Notes under the pieces: generated by a model | Database searches by the model: none | The model's input: the letters and a program-made list of their open reading frames with translations, nothing else | What the model was told of the DNA's origin: nothing | Position numbers and translations under genes: made by a program | Part shown: piece after piece, positions 17,700 through 27,026 of the stretch | How positions within the stretch are numbered: position 1 is the stretch's first letter | Layout: every line of letters starts with the position of its first letter | NCBI RefSeq assembly: GCF_010450875.1 | Contig: NZ_CP048422.1 | Location: 1,891,001 to 1,955,000, forward strand | Reading direction: 5' to 3' | Length of the DNA stretch: 64,000 nt | DNA from: Sphingomonas insulae | Lineage (GTDB): Bacteria; Pseudomonadota; Alphaproteobacteria; Sphingomonadales; Sphingomonadaceae

Positions 17700-17806
17700 G
17701 TCACCCCGGACTTGTTCCGGGGGCCACTGAGCGGCAAGCTTAGCGGCAAGAGGCTCAAGGATATGGCTCGCGGCGCGGTGGACCCCGGAACACGTCCGGG
17801 GTGACG
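17700..17806. repeat. REP-like inverted repeat between dnaA and trpS
   Basis: The left arm GTCACCCCGGACTTGTTCC (about 17700-17718) is mirrored by GGAACACGTCCGGGGTGAC (about 17787-17804), making a long imperfect hairpin around a 60-70 base centre between two convergent genes. This kind of element is scattered in sphingomonad genomes and probably acts as a 3'-end structure or a mobile palindromic repeat. Confidence 0.7.
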
Positions 17807-17861
17807 GTGATTTCGGGGTGGTCTTCTTTTTCGGCCGAATGTCGCCGTTCGACCTGGGCCG

Positions 17862-18878
17862 TTACAGCACCAGCCCCATCGCCTCTTGCGCGCCGCGCAA
17901 CACCGGGGCTGCCAGATCGCGCGCCTTTTCCGCGCCCTTGTTCAGGATCGCGTCGATCGCGCTGCGGTCGTCGAGCAGGCGCACCATTTCGTTGCGGATC
18001 GGACCGAGCTTCGCCACCGCGAGGTCGGCGAGGTCCGGTTTGAACGCGCCGAACCCCTTGCCCGCGTAATCGCCCAGCACGTCGGCCGGGGTGCGATCCG
18101 CCAGGGCGGCGAAGATCGTCAGCAGGTTGCGAGCCTCCGGCCGGTCGGCCAGTTCCTCGATGGTGGCGGGCAGCAGGTCGGGATCGGTCTTGGCCTTGCG
18201 GAACTTGTCGGCGATCACCTCGTCCGAATCGACCAGCTTGACCACCGATTGCTCGGACGGGTTCGACTTGGACATCTTCGCCGATGCATCGCGCAGGCTC
18301 ATGATCCGCGGCGCGGCGGCGCTGATGAGCGGTTCCGGCAGGGTGAACAGCGTGGTCGCATAATCAGTGTTGAACTTGGTCGCGATGTCCCGCGCCAGCT
18401 CGAGATGCTGCTTCTGGTCCTCGCCGACCGGCACGTGCGTCGTGTTGTAGAGCAGCACGTCGGCCGCCATCAGCACCGGGTAATCGTACAGGCCGACGCT
18501 GGCGCCCTCGCGGTTCTTGCCCGCCTTGTCCTTGAACTGGGTCATGCGATTGAGCCAGCCGACCCGCGCGACGTTGTTGAGCAACCACGACAATTCGCTG
18601 TGCGCGGGCACGCGGGCCTGGTTGAACAGGATCGACCGGTCGGGGTCGATGCCGGCGGCGACCAGCGTCGCGGTCATCTCGATCGTCTGCTGGCGCAGGT
18701 CGGCGGGCGCGATCCATTCGGTGAGGCCGTGGAGATCGGCGATGAAGTACATCGTCTCGCCGCCCTCCGCCTGGACCCGATCCTGCATCGCCGTCCATTG
18801 CTTCACCGCCCCCAGATAATTGCCGAGGTGGAGGTTGCCGGTGGGCTTGATACCGGACACGACACGTTTTGCGGGCAT
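17862..18878 (-). CDS. trpS: Tryptophanyl-tRNA synthetase
   Basis: A 338-residue class I aminoacyl-tRNA synthetase. The HIGH-like site is PTGNLHLGNYLGA, and KMSKS is exact in DASAKMSKSNPSE. ATG 18878 gives the conserved MPAKRVVSGIKPTG start; an upstream extension of the frame lies in the tail of murJ. It follows murJ after ten bases, in a secB-murJ-trpS order. Confidence 0.95.
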   Translation of the reverse strand: MPAKRVVSGIKPTGNLHLGNYLGAVKQWTAMQDRVQAEGGETMYFIADLHGLTEWIAPADLRQQTIEMTATLVAAGIDPDRSILFNQARVPAHSELSWLLNNVARVGWLNRMTQFKDKAGKNREGASVGLYDYPVLMAADVLLYNTTHVPVGEDQKQHLELARDIATKFNTDYATTLFTLPEPLISAAAPRIMSLRDASAKMSKSNPSEQSVVKLVDSDEVIADKFRKAKTDPDLLPATIEELADRPEARNLLTIFAALADRTPADVLGDYAGKGFGAFKPDLADLAVAKLGPIRNEMVRLLDDRSAIDAILNKGAEKARDLAAPVLRGAQEAMGLVL

Positions 18879-18888
18879 AAGCGAAGCC

Positions 18889-20466
18889 TCAGGATCTGGG
18901 ACGGATGAGCTGGCGGATATCGCGCGGCCTGAGCGCGCCGGTCGCGAACACCGCGGCCGCATAAACCAGCGCGCCGGTGCCGACCAGCACGGCCATCGCG
19001 CTCCAGCGGACGAGGTTGGCGGCGGTGGTATAGGGCTGGAACAGGTCGTTGAGGAAGAACATCACCGCGCCCATCGCCAGCGCGGCGACCAGCAGCCGCG
19101 GGGCGCGGCGCTTCAGCTGCGCATCGGGGGTGAACTGACCGCGTCGCACCAGCGTCCTGTACAGCAGCGCGACGTTGACGGTGCTGGCGATCGCGGTGGC
19201 GAGCGGCGGACCCATGTGGCGCAGCGGCACGATCAGGATGAGGTTGAGCGCGAGGTTCACGCCCATCGAGATGGTGGCATAGCGTACCGGCGTGCGCGTA
19301 TCCGAGCGCGCATAATAGCCCGGCGTCAGCACCTTGACGAGGATGTACGACGGCAGGCCGATCGAAAAGGCGGCGAGCGCCTGCGCGGTCAGATGGGTGT
19401 CGGTGGCGTCGAACTTGCCGTGCTGGAACAAAGCGGCGGCGATCGGCGTGCCGCAGATCACCAGCGCGACCGTGGCGGGAAGGGTAAGCAGCAGCGCCAG
19501 TTCCATGCCGCGGTTCTGGGTGGTCATCGCCGCCGCCTCCTCGCCGCGCCCGAGCAGGCGCGAGATCGTCGGCAGCAGGACGGTGCCGAGGCCGATGCCG
19601 ATCAGGCCCAGCGGCAGCTGGTTGAGCCGGTCGGCGGCATAGATGTAGGACACCGATCCGGACGGCAGCAGCCGCGCGGCGAGCGCGGTCGACACGACGA
19701 GGTTGATCTGGACGGCACCCGCGCCGGCGGCGGCGGGGCCGATCAGCGCCAGCAGCCGCCGCACGTCCGGCCCCAGCCGCGGCAGCTTCAGCCGCAGCGT
19801 CACGCCGGCGCGGCGGCACGCGTACCACAGCCACAACAGCTGCAACGCCCCCGAGACGGTGACTGCGATCGCCTGGTTGCGTGCGGTGAGCAGCGGCACG
19901 GTATCGTGGAAGAACAGCAGCGCCGCGATCAGCGTCGCGTTGAGCAGGATCGGCGCCGCGGCATTGACCCAGAAGCGATGCAGCGAATTGAGGATGCCGC
20001 CGAGCAGCGAGACCAGGCTGATGAACAACAGGTAGGGAAAGGTCAGCCGGGCCAGCTGGACGGCGAAGTCGAACTGTTTGGGATCGACGCCGTTGAAGCC
20101 GCCCGAAAGCGCATAGGTGACGGGCCAGGCCGCGACCTCCATCACCGCCGTCATCAGGATGAGGATCGGCAGCAGGATCGACAGGGCATCTTCGGCAAAG
20201 GCGATGCCGTGGGCGAGGCCGGACCCCTCCGCCGTCCGGTCACCCTCTGCCACCTTGCGGTTGAACATCGGGATGAAGGCGGCGGAGAAGGCGCCTTCCG
20301 CGAACAGGGCACGGAAGAGGTTGGGCAGGCGGAACGCGATCATGAACGCATCCGACGCGAAGCCTGCCCCCACGAAACGGAAGAACAGCGAATCGCGCAC
20401 GAGCCCCAGCACCCGGCTGGCGAGCGTCAGCCCGCCGACCGAGCCGAGCGCCTTGGTCAGGTTCAC
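18889..20466 (-). CDS. murJ: Lipid II flippase MurJ
   Basis: A 525-residue MviN/MurJ protein with about fourteen transmembrane helices, moving lipid II across the inner membrane for peptidoglycan synthesis. The N-terminus LTKALGSVGGLTLASRVLGLVRD and the segment FAEGAFSAAFIPMFNR are diagnostic. It is sandwiched between secB (24-base gap) and trpS (10-base gap). Confidence 0.95.
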   Translation of the reverse strand: MNLTKALGSVGGLTLASRVLGLVRDSLFFRFVGAGFASDAFMIAFRLPNLFRALFAEGAFSAAFIPMFNRKVAEGDRTAEGSGLAHGIAFAEDALSILLPILILMTAVMEVAAWPVTYALSGGFNGVDPKQFDFAVQLARLTFPYLLFISLVSLLGGILNSLHRFWVNAAAPILLNATLIAALLFFHDTVPLLTARNQAIAVTVSGALQLLWLWYACRRAGVTLRLKLPRLGPDVRRLLALIGPAAAGAGAVQINLVVSTALAARLLPSGSVSYIYAADRLNQLPLGLIGIGLGTVLLPTISRLLGRGEEAAAMTTQNRGMELALLLTLPATVALVICGTPIAAALFQHGKFDATDTHLTAQALAAFSIGLPSYILVKVLTPGYYARSDTRTPVRYATISMGVNLALNLILIVPLRHMGPPLATAIASTVNVALLYRTLVRRGQFTPDAQLKRRAPRLLVAALAMGAVMFFLNDLFQPYTTAANLVRWSAMAVLVGTGALVYAAAVFATGALRPRDIRQLIRPRS

Positions 20467-20490
20467 AGCCGTCCGCCCCCGCCCTGAGGA

Positions 20491-21015
20491 TCAGGCGTGG
20501 CCGACGTCGCTGACCTGGAACGACCCGTTCTGGTCGGACCCGTTCTGCTGCGACTGGGCGAGATACAGCTGCGCGAAGTCGATCGGTTCGAGCAGCAGCG
20601 GCGGGAAGCCGCCGTCGCGGACGCAATCCGCGAGCACGCGGCGGGCGAAGGGGAACAGCAGGCGGGGCGCTTCGCCGAGCAGGAACGGCTGGATCGCATC
20701 GGCCGGCACGTTGCGCAGGCCGAACAGGCCCGCATAGGTGAGGTCGACGATGAAGGCGGTCTGGCCATCGGCATCCGCCTTGACGTCGATCTTCAGCAGC
20801 ACCTCGTGCACCTCTTCGCCGACCTGCGCCGTACCGATGTTGAACTGCACGTCGATCGCGGGCGGGTTGGGGTTCTGGAAGATCGCCGGCGCGTTCGGAT
20901 TCTCGAACGACAGGTCCTTGACGTATTGCGAGATCAGGCCGGCAGCGGGCGCGGTGTCGTCGCCGTTGGTCGCCGGCTGGGTGTCGATCGTGGTGCCGTT
21001 GTCCTGGTCGGCCAT
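20491..21015 (-). CDS. secB: Protein-export chaperone SecB
   Basis: A 174-residue cytosolic chaperone that holds preproteins unfolded for SecA. QYVKDLSFENPNAPAIF, VLLKIDVKA, DLTYAGLFGLRNVP and LLFPFARRVLADCVRDGGFPP are standard SecB blocks. The N-terminal 25 residues are polar and low-complexity. ATG 21015 is chosen; an upstream frame extension is Arg-rich shadow. The C-terminal SQQNGSDQNGSF tail is unusually Gln/Asn/Ser-rich. Confidence 0.95.
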   Translation of the reverse strand: MADQDNGTTIDTQPATNGDDTAPAAGLISQYVKDLSFENPNAPAIFQNPNPPAIDVQFNIGTAQVGEEVHEVLLKIDVKADADGQTAFIVDLTYAGLFGLRNVPADAIQPFLLGEAPRLLFPFARRVLADCVRDGGFPPLLLEPIDFAQLYLAQSQQNGSDQNGSFQVSDVGHA

Positions 21016-21203
21016 GATATGATCCTCGAGAGTGGAGCGGAGAAAGGGGGACCGAAGCAGCCCGTCGGGCGTTCGATGCCGATGGCGCCCGCGCCTAGCA
21101 GCGCCCGTCCGCACTTACAACGTCGGCCGGGTGTCATGGTATGACAGTGTCGTTTGAATAACAGGGGCTTTCGGCCTATGTATCGGTCAAGATCGGAGGC
21201 ACG

Positions 21204-21854
21204 GTGTTCTACGTAGTTCTTCTCGCGATGGTGGCGGCCTTTCTGGCGCTCCGTCTCTACAGCGTGCTCGGCAAGCGGACCGGCCACGAACAGCAGCCGT
21301 TGCCACGTGCCGCCGAGGATCGTCCCACGGCGTTGCCCGTCGCGCCGCGCACGATCGATGCGACGCCGGATGCGCGCGAAACGGTCAACCGGAACATCGA
21401 GCCGCGGGCCGAGGCCGGATTGCGGGCGATCATCGCCGGCGAACAGGGTTTCGACGTCACCCAGTTCCTGGGCGGCGCGCAGGCGGCGTATCGCATGACG
21501 CTGGAAGCCTTCTGGGCCGGTGACGAAGCGGCGCTGGCCGAACTGGCGCAGCCCGATGTCGCCCATGCCTTCGGTGAGGCGATCGCGGCCCGGCGCGATG
21601 CCGGCGAGACGCTCGACAATCGCCTGATCTCGATCGAGCGCGCGGTGATCGCCGACGCTGGCCTGGACGGTCGCGAGGCACGCATCACCGTGCGCTTCGA
21701 TGCGGACATCGCCGCGGTGACGCGCGACGCGGAGGGTAACGTGATTGCCGGATCGCTGACCGACGCGGTCGAGACCCACGACGTCTGGACCTTTGCCCGC
21801 ACGTTGAAGAGCCGCGATCCCAACTGGAAGCTGGCCGACACCGACGAGGAATAG
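21204..21854 (+). CDS. Tim44/TimA-family membrane-anchored adaptor
   Basis: A 216-residue protein with an N-terminal transmembrane anchor (FYVVLLAMVAAFLALRLYSVLG), a proline-rich linker and a C-terminal Tim44-like domain (from about residue 75; LGGAQAAYRMTLEAFWAGDEAALAEL, later DDEVWTFART-like VETHDVWTFARTLKSRDPNWKL). Alphaproteobacterial TimA proteins are relatives of mitochondrial Tim44; the molecular role in bacteria is uncertain. GTG start. Divergent from secB, a suggestive but unproven link to protein export. Confidence 0.82.
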   Translation: MFYVVLLAMVAAFLALRLYSVLGKRTGHEQQPLPRAAEDRPTALPVAPRTIDATPDARETVNRNIEPRAEAGLRAIIAGEQGFDVTQFLGGAQAAYRMTLEAFWAGDEAALAELAQPDVAHAFGEAIAARRDAGETLDNRLISIERAVIADAGLDGREARITVRFDADIAAVTRDAEGNVIAGSLTDAVETHDVWTFARTLKSRDPNWKLADTDEE

Positions 21855-22016
21855 GCGCGCGGCTTTCGGCGACTATCGGCCCGTCGTGAAACAACGGCTT
21901 GTCCTCGTCCGCCGGCTTCGGCACAGCCGGCGCCACGCGCCCGCGGCGATGCGGGCCATCCATGCGGGCAGACATCGATGATAACAGACGTCGATGCTGG
22001 TAGACGGGGATCAAGA

Positions 22017-23378
22017 ATGACCGGCAGACGTACGATCGCCAGCATCGCGCTGGCCATGGCGCTCGGCGCGTGCGGTGGTCGCGTGGTGCCCCTTTCCACG
22101 CAAGCGCCACCACCACGCCAGACGGCCGGGCAATATGTGCGGCCGACCGCGCGGCCCGCGGCACCGGGTCAGCAGGCCGCCGGCCAGCAGATCGCGAGTG
22201 GCCGCACGTTCGATGGACAGATCAGGGGTGCCACGCCGCTGCTTGCGGTCCCCGTGCCGGCCAACCCCGGAGCGACCACGGCCGCGACGGCAGGCATCGT
22301 TCCCGGTCCGTCGGTCGCGACCCTGCCGTTCACCGACGAACAGGCCGAGGCGGCGCGCCGGGCGTTCCTGTCGAGTTGTCCCGGCCTGATGCGGCGCACC
22401 GATGCGTCGGGCCTGACCCGCGGCAGCGACTGGCAACCGGCATGCAGCGCGGCGGCCAACGTGGCGCGGGGCGGTGCACGCGCGTTCTTTGCGAGCTATT
22501 TCGAGGCCGTCCAGGTCGCCGACGGCAGGGCATTCGCGACCGGGTATTACGAGCCGGAAATCGCCGCCTCACGTGAGCGGCGCCCGGGGTATACGGTGCC
22601 GATCTACGCGCGGCCAAACGACCTGATCGACGTCGATCTCGGCCAGTTCAGTGATGCGCTGAAGGGAAAGAAGGTGCGCGGACGCGTGTCTGGCAGCAAT
22701 CTGATCCCCTATTACGATCGCGCCGCGATCGACACGGGCGTGCTGGACGGCAAGGCGCCGGTGCTCGCCTGGGGGGCGGACGAAGCGGCGGTGTTCTTCC
22801 TCCAGATTCAGGGTTCGGGTCGACTGCGGCTGCCCGATGGCGGGATCATGCGCGTCGGCTACGACACGCAGAACGGGCGGGACTATACAGGTATCGGTGC
22901 GCTGATGAAGGCGCGGGGGCTGCTGCAACCCGGCCAGACATCCATGCGGGGGATCGTCGCCTGGCTGCACGCGCACCCCGACGAGGGCCGGGCGATCATG
23001 GCCGAGAACAAGAGCTTCGTGTTCTTCCGCGAACTGAACACGCCGCCGGTCGGCGCGATGGGTTATGTGGTCAACGGTGGTGTCAGTGCTGCGGCCGATG
23101 TCAAATACGTGCCGCTCGGCGCGCCGGTGTTCCTGTCGATGGACCGGCAGGATGCATCCGGCCTGTGGGTGGCGCAGGACACCGGCGGCGCGATCAAGGG
23201 CAGCAACCGCTTCGACACCTTCTGGGGTGCCGGCCCGGTGGCGGAGGCCACCGCGGGCGGCATGGCGGCGCGTGGGACCGCGTTCCTGCTGTTGCCGATC
23301 GGCACATTGGCACGGGTACAGGGCAACCAGCCCGTGCCATCGTTCGAGACGGGGACAGGTGCGCCAGCTCAACCCTGA
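22017..23378 (+). CDS. mltA: Murein transglycosylase A, outer-membrane lipoprotein
   Basis: A 453-residue lytic transglycosylase. A lipoprotein signal ends in the lipobox LGAC (about residues 17-20), followed by a Pro/Ala-rich linker. The MltA domain carries FATGYYEPEIAASRERRPGYTVPIY, the 3D-type core VFFLQIQGSGRLRLPDGG and the late AQDTGGAIKGSNRFDTFWGAG with catalytic Asp. ATG 22017 directly precedes the signal sequence; the longer start adds a charged leader. It overlaps smr by 20 bases. Confidence 0.92.
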   Translation: MTGRRTIASIALAMALGACGGRVVPLSTQAPPPRQTAGQYVRPTARPAAPGQQAAGQQIASGRTFDGQIRGATPLLAVPVPANPGATTAATAGIVPGPSVATLPFTDEQAEAARRAFLSSCPGLMRRTDASGLTRGSDWQPACSAAANVARGGARAFFASYFEAVQVADGRAFATGYYEPEIAASRERRPGYTVPIYARPNDLIDVDLGQFSDALKGKKVRGRVSGSNLIPYYDRAAIDTGVLDGKAPVLAWGADEAAVFFLQIQGSGRLRLPDGGIMRVGYDTQNGRDYTGIGALMKARGLLQPGQTSMRGIVAWLHAHPDEGRAIMAENKSFVFFRELNTPPVGAMGYVVNGGVSAAADVKYVPLGAPVFLSMDRQDASGLWVAQDTGGAIKGSNRFDTFWGAGPVAEATAGGMAARGTAFLLLPIGTLARVQGNQPVPSFETGTGAPAQP

Positions 23379-23928
23379 CGAAGCCGACCTGTGGGCGCGG
23401 GTGATGGCGACGGTGAAGCCGCTGCGCGCGGTGCCGCCGCCCGCCCCGCGCCCGGCCGTGCCGCCGCCGGCACAAGCACCGGTCAAGGCGACCAAATCGT
23501 CCAAGGCGCTGGTGCGCGCCGTCGCGGCGGGTCGCGCGGTCGCGGCCAGGCCGGTCGTGGCACCGCCGCCACCGTCACCGCGCCAGAACACGCTGGATGG
23601 CAGCTGGGACAAGCGGCTGACCCGCGGCATCGTCAGCCCCGACAGTTCGATCGACCTGCATGGTCATACGCTGTCGTCGGCGCATGCGATGCTGGACGAC
23701 GGGCTGTCGCGTGCGATCGCGCGTGGCGACCGCGTACTGCTGCTGGTGACCGGCAAGCCGCCACGCCCGGAGAGCGAACGTCCGCACGCGCGCGGCGCCA
23801 TCCGCGCGGCGATCGCCGACTGGCTCGCCGCGTCGCGCCATGCCGATGCGATCGCCGCCGTCCGGGGCGCGCATCCGCGACATGGCGGGCAGGGGGCTTT
23901 GTACATCGTGCTGCGGCGTGGGCGTTAG
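23359..23928 (+). CDS. Smr-domain protein
   Basis: A 189-residue protein with a Pro/Ala-rich N-terminal half and a C-terminal Smr (small MutS-related) domain: SIDLHGHTLSSAHAMLDDGL, LLVTGKP and GGQGALYIVLRR. The LDLHG-like and TGKG-like motifs are the family marks; Smr domains can have nicking or RNA-cleaving activity, and here the second motif reads TGKP. GTG 23359 (VRQLNPDEADLWARV) lies within the end of mltA, indicating coupling. Confidence 0.88.
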   Translation: MRQLNPDEADLWARVMATVKPLRAVPPPAPRPAVPPPAQAPVKATKSSKALVRAVAAGRAVAARPVVAPPPPSPRQNTLDGSWDKRLTRGIVSPDSSIDLHGHTLSSAHAMLDDGLSRAIARGDRVLLLVTGKPPRPESERPHARGAIRAAIADWLAASRHADAIAAVRGAHPRHGGQGALYIVLRRGR

Positions 23929-24000
23929 CGGCGTCGCGCTGCGAGGGTCGCGTCATCCGGGTTCGGTGTCGCGGAGGCGTGACGGCCGGTAGCAAGATGG

Positions 24001-24130
24001 TTCACGCGGAGGCGCGGAGGCGTGGAGATGGTGCGCCGCAGGCTGTCTTCAGCCTTCCCGACAGACATGATGAACGGGCCACGCCTGCGGCTAGGCGCGA
24101 CACCTCCGCGCCTCCGCGCCTCCGCGTGAA
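24001..24130. repeat. Large palindromic intergenic repeat
   Basis: A 27-base left arm starting TTCACGCGGAGGCGCGGAGG is mirrored by a right arm ending CCTCCGCGTGAA with a single mismatch; inside, GCCGCAGGC and GCCTGCGGC form a nested stem. The 130-base unit lies in the gene-free gap between smr and dapE and looks like a MITE- or REP-type element. Confidence 0.75.
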
Positions 24131-24177
24131 TCACCCTCTTTCGTGACGGTTTGCATCGACGTCGTCGCATCTGTGCC

Positions 24178-24280
24178 CGTCATCCCGGCGACGGCCGCGA
24201 TGCATGGTTCGATCGGCAGGCGAGCCGTGATGCGGTGAATCCAGCGTGCCCATGGGTCCCGGCGTTCGCCGGGATGACGA
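24178..24280. repeat. Second palindromic repeat, CGTCATCCCGGCG type
   Basis: CGTCATCCCGGCG at the left and CGCCGGGATGACG at the right are exact inverted copies about 75 bases apart, with an internal partial hairpin GGTCCCGGCGTTCGCCGGGAT. Its sequence differs from the neighbouring element, so two repeat families sit side by side. Nothing else is seen in 23929-24301. Confidence 0.7.
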
Positions 24281-24301
24281 TGGGGGGATGGCCGGCCCGA
24301 G

Positions 24302-25414
24302 TTAGCCCACCCGTTCGATCACGTTGGCATAGATGGCGGTCAGCGTTTCGAGGTCCGCGACGGCGACGGCCTCATCGATCTGGTGCATCGTCGCGTTGAT
24401 GAGGCCCAATTCCATCGTCGGGCAGAGTTTCGAGAGGAAGCGCGCGTCGGAGGTGCCGCCCGAAGTCGACAATTCGGGTACGATACCGGTGCGCGCCTCG
24501 ATCGCGGCACTGACCAGCGCGGTGAAGGCGCCGGGTTCGGTCAGGAAGGCCTCTCCCGACACCTTGCCTGTGACGATCGCGCCGGGGGCATATTCGCGCA
24601 CCACGGTGGTCACGCGGTCGACCAGGTCGGCGCCACGCTGTTCGTCGTTGAAGCGGATGTTGAGCCGGGCGGTCGCGCGGGCGGGGATGACGTTGTGCGC
24701 GGCGTTGCCGACGGCGATGTCGGTGATTTCGAGGTTCGAGGGCTGGAACCAGGCATTGCCGTGGTCGAGGCCCATCGCCTCCAGCGCGGCCAGCGCGCGC
24801 GCCAGCTTGCCCGCCGGATTGTCGGCGAGGCCGGGATAGGCGACATGGCCCTGCCGGCCCGGCACCTCGATCCAGATGTTGACCGAGCCGCGCCGCCCGA
24901 TCTTCACCATGTCGCCAAGCTGCCGCACCGAGGTCGGTTCGCCGACCAGGCAAAGGTCGGGCGCGATCCCGCGCGCCGCTAGCCGCTCGATCAGCAGCGG
25001 GGTGCCATAGGTCGCCGGCCCTTCCTCGTCACCGGTGATGAGCAGGCTGAGCGTCGGTCCGGCGGTGCGGGACGCGGCGGCGGCGAAGGCGGCCACCGCG
25101 CCCTTCATATCGACCGCGCCGCGACCGTAGAGCAGGTCGCCGCGCACCTCGCCCGACCAGGGCGATCCGTGCCAGCCCTCGCCCGGCGGGACGACGTCGA
25201 CATGGCCGGCGAAGGCGAGGTGCGTCGACGCGCCGGGACGAACCGCGATCATGTTCTCGACCGGGCCGTCCGGCGCCTCGCCGACGACGAAGCGGTCGAC
25301 CGCGAAGCCGATCGGCACCAGCGCCGATTCGAGCACGTCGAACACCGGCCCGCGCGCCGGCGTGACGCTGTCCGCCCGCAGCAGTGCCTGGGCCAGCGCC
25401 AGGACGTCGATCAC
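24302..25414 (-). CDS. dapE: Succinyl-diaminopimelate desuccinylase
   Basis: A 370-residue M20-family metallopeptidase-fold enzyme releasing succinate from N-succinyl-L,L-DAP in lysine/peptidoglycan precursor synthesis. Metal-site motifs FAGHVDVVPPG, GRGAVDMKGAVA and TGDEEGPATYGT, and the C-terminal STSGGTSDARF and MHQIDEAV blocks are all present. GTG 25414 gives the family start VIDVLALAQALLRADSVTP; the longer open frame is a shadow inside the GST gene. It begins ten bases after the GST gene ends. Confidence 0.93.
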   Translation of the reverse strand: MIDVLALAQALLRADSVTPARGPVFDVLESALVPIGFAVDRFVVGEAPDGPVENMIAVRPGASTHLAFAGHVDVVPPGEGWHGSPWSGEVRGDLLYGRGAVDMKGAVAAFAAAASRTAGPTLSLLITGDEEGPATYGTPLLIERLAARGIAPDLCLVGEPTSVRQLGDMVKIGRRGSVNIWIEVPGRQGHVAYPGLADNPAGKLARALAALEAMGLDHGNAWFQPSNLEITDIAVGNAAHNVIPARATARLNIRFNDEQRGADLVDRVTTVVREYAPGAIVTGKVSGEAFLTEPGAFTALVSAAIEARTGIVPELSTSGGTSDARFLSKLCPTMELGLINATMHQIDEAVAVADLETLTAIYANVIERVG

Positions 25415-25424
25415 GCGCGCCGGC

Positions 25425-26087
25425 TCATGCGGGCGACTGTTCGTATTGCTGGATGACCCAATCCTCTTCCTGCGCGCCGGCGATCCAGTCCTGCATCCAG
25501 GGATGCTGGATGACCGCATCGATATAGGCGGCGGCGAAGCGGGCGATCGGCAGTTGGTAGGAGATGATGCGGGTGCAGACAGGGGCGAACATGATGTCCG
25601 CCGCCCCGAACTGGCCGAACAGAAACGCGCCATCGCTTCCCCAGCGGGCGCGGGCCTGCGCCCACAATTCCATGATCCGGCCAAGGTCGGCGAGCACGTC
25701 GTCGTCGGGGCGGGTGGCGGGAAAGACCTGGCGGATGTTCATCGCATGCTTGCGGCGCAATGCGGTGAAGCTCGAATGCATCTCTGCCGCCATCGATCGC
25801 GCCATCGCCCGCGGCGCCTCGTCCTGCGGCCAGAAGCGGTCGCGGCCGACCTTGTCGGCGAGATAGTCGACGATGGCGAGGCTGTCCCACACCACCGCAT
25901 CGCCATCCCAAAGGATCGGTACCTTGCCCGACGACGGCGCGAATTCCGCGCCCTCGCGGCGTCGATCCCATTCGGCATCGTAGAGGGGCACGACCACCTC
26001 CTCGAACGGGAGGCCGGACTGTTTGCATGCCAGCCAGCCGCGCAGCGACCAGGAGGAATACGCCTTGTTGCCGATGATGAGCTTCAT
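25425..26087 (-). CDS. Glutathione S-transferase family protein
   Basis: A 220-residue GST with an N-terminal thioredoxin-like domain (MKLIIGNKAYSSWSLRGWLA, later GKVPILWDGDAVVWDSLAIVDYLAD with the Glu/Asp-Ser glutathione site as DS) and an all-helical C-terminal domain. The SSWSLR segment supplies the probable catalytic serine. Substrate unknown. It is cotranscribed with dapE. The 228 bases upstream to engB hold no recognised gene. Confidence 0.88.
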   Translation of the reverse strand: MKLIIGNKAYSSWSLRGWLACKQSGLPFEEVVVPLYDAEWDRRREGAEFAPSSGKVPILWDGDAVVWDSLAIVDYLADKVGRDRFWPQDEAPRAMARSMAAEMHSSFTALRRKHAMNIRQVFPATRPDDDVLADLGRIMELWAQARARWGSDGAFLFGQFGAADIMFAPVCTRIISYQLPIARFAAAYIDAVIQHPWMQDWIAGAQEEDWVIQQYEQSPA

Positions 26088-26315
26088 GGACGACGGGGTA
26101 GCGGCGGGTCGCGGGGAGGTCCAGCGTGCAGCGGCAACGTGGACAAGTGGGGCACTCGTACGGAAACGTTGCGCGCCGATGGTTTCCGTTTCCGGACCAT
26201 CGAGCGCGGCGCGCGTCACCGCCGGGCTATGGCGCCTTACCGTCGTGCAGGACAGGGCGGGCGGATTTTTGCCCGGTTACAATACCTTATCGCGAGTTCC
26301 GACCAACAGGTGCGG

Positions 26316-27026
26316 TCAGCCGATCGATTCGAGCACCGCGGCGCGCAATTCGGGGATGCCCATGCCGCCTTCGCTGGATGTCGCGAGGATGTCCGGATGG
26401 GCGGCGGGGCGCTTGCGTGCTTCCGCGGCGACGCTGGCCATCACGTCGGCCAGTTCGGTAGCCTTGACCTTGTCCGCCTTGGTCAGGACCAGGCGATAGC
26501 TCACCGCCGCCTTGTCCAGCATCTCGAGGATGTCGCGATCGACCTCCTTGATGCCGTGGCGCGAATCGATCAGCACCAGCGCCCGCTTCAGCGTGTCGCG
26601 ACCACGCAGGAAGTCGTTGACCAGGAAACGCCATTTGCGGACGACATCCTTGGGGGCCTTGGCAAAGCCATAGCCGGGCATGTCGACCAGCCGGAAGGTC
26701 AGCGGCAGGCCGACATCGAAGAAGTTCAGCTCCTGCGTCCGGCCCGGCGTGTTCGACGTCCGCGCCAGCCCGTTGCGCCCGGTCAGCGCGTTGAGCAGCG
26801 ACGACTTGCCGACGTTCGAACGGCCGGCGAACGCCACCTCCGGCACGATCGGCGCGGGCAGATGCTCCAGCGCAGGCGCGGATTTCAGGAAGCTGATCGG
26901 ACCGGCGAAGGTCTTGCGGGCATGCTCGATCAGGTCGGGCGAAAACCCGTCACCGGCGGGTGCGACGACGTCGTGCGGGACGGCTTCGCCCGGCACGGCA
27001 TCGTTCGGATGGGGCTCGTCGCTCAC
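26316..27026 (-). CDS. engB: Ribosome biogenesis GTP-binding protein YihA/YsxC (EngB)
   Basis: A 236-residue TRAFAC GTPase acting in 50S assembly. G1 [16 protein letters not shown]3 [12 protein letters not shown]4 TKADK and G5 TSSEGG can be read. The 60-residue N-terminal extension is acidic and proline-rich. GTG 27026 overlaps the yidC stop as GTGA, which decides the start. Confidence 0.94.
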   Translation of the reverse strand: MSDEPHPNDAVPGEAVPHDVVAPAGDGFSPDLIEHARKTFAGPISFLKSAPALEHLPAPIVPEVAFAGRSNVGKSSLLNALTGRNGLARTSNTPGRTQELNFFDVGLPLTFRLVDMPGYGFAKAPKDVVRKWRFLVNDFLRGRDTLKRALVLIDSRHGIKEVDRDILEMLDKAAVSYRLVLTKADKVKATELADVMASVAAEARKRPAAHPDILATSSEGGMGIPELRAAVLESIG

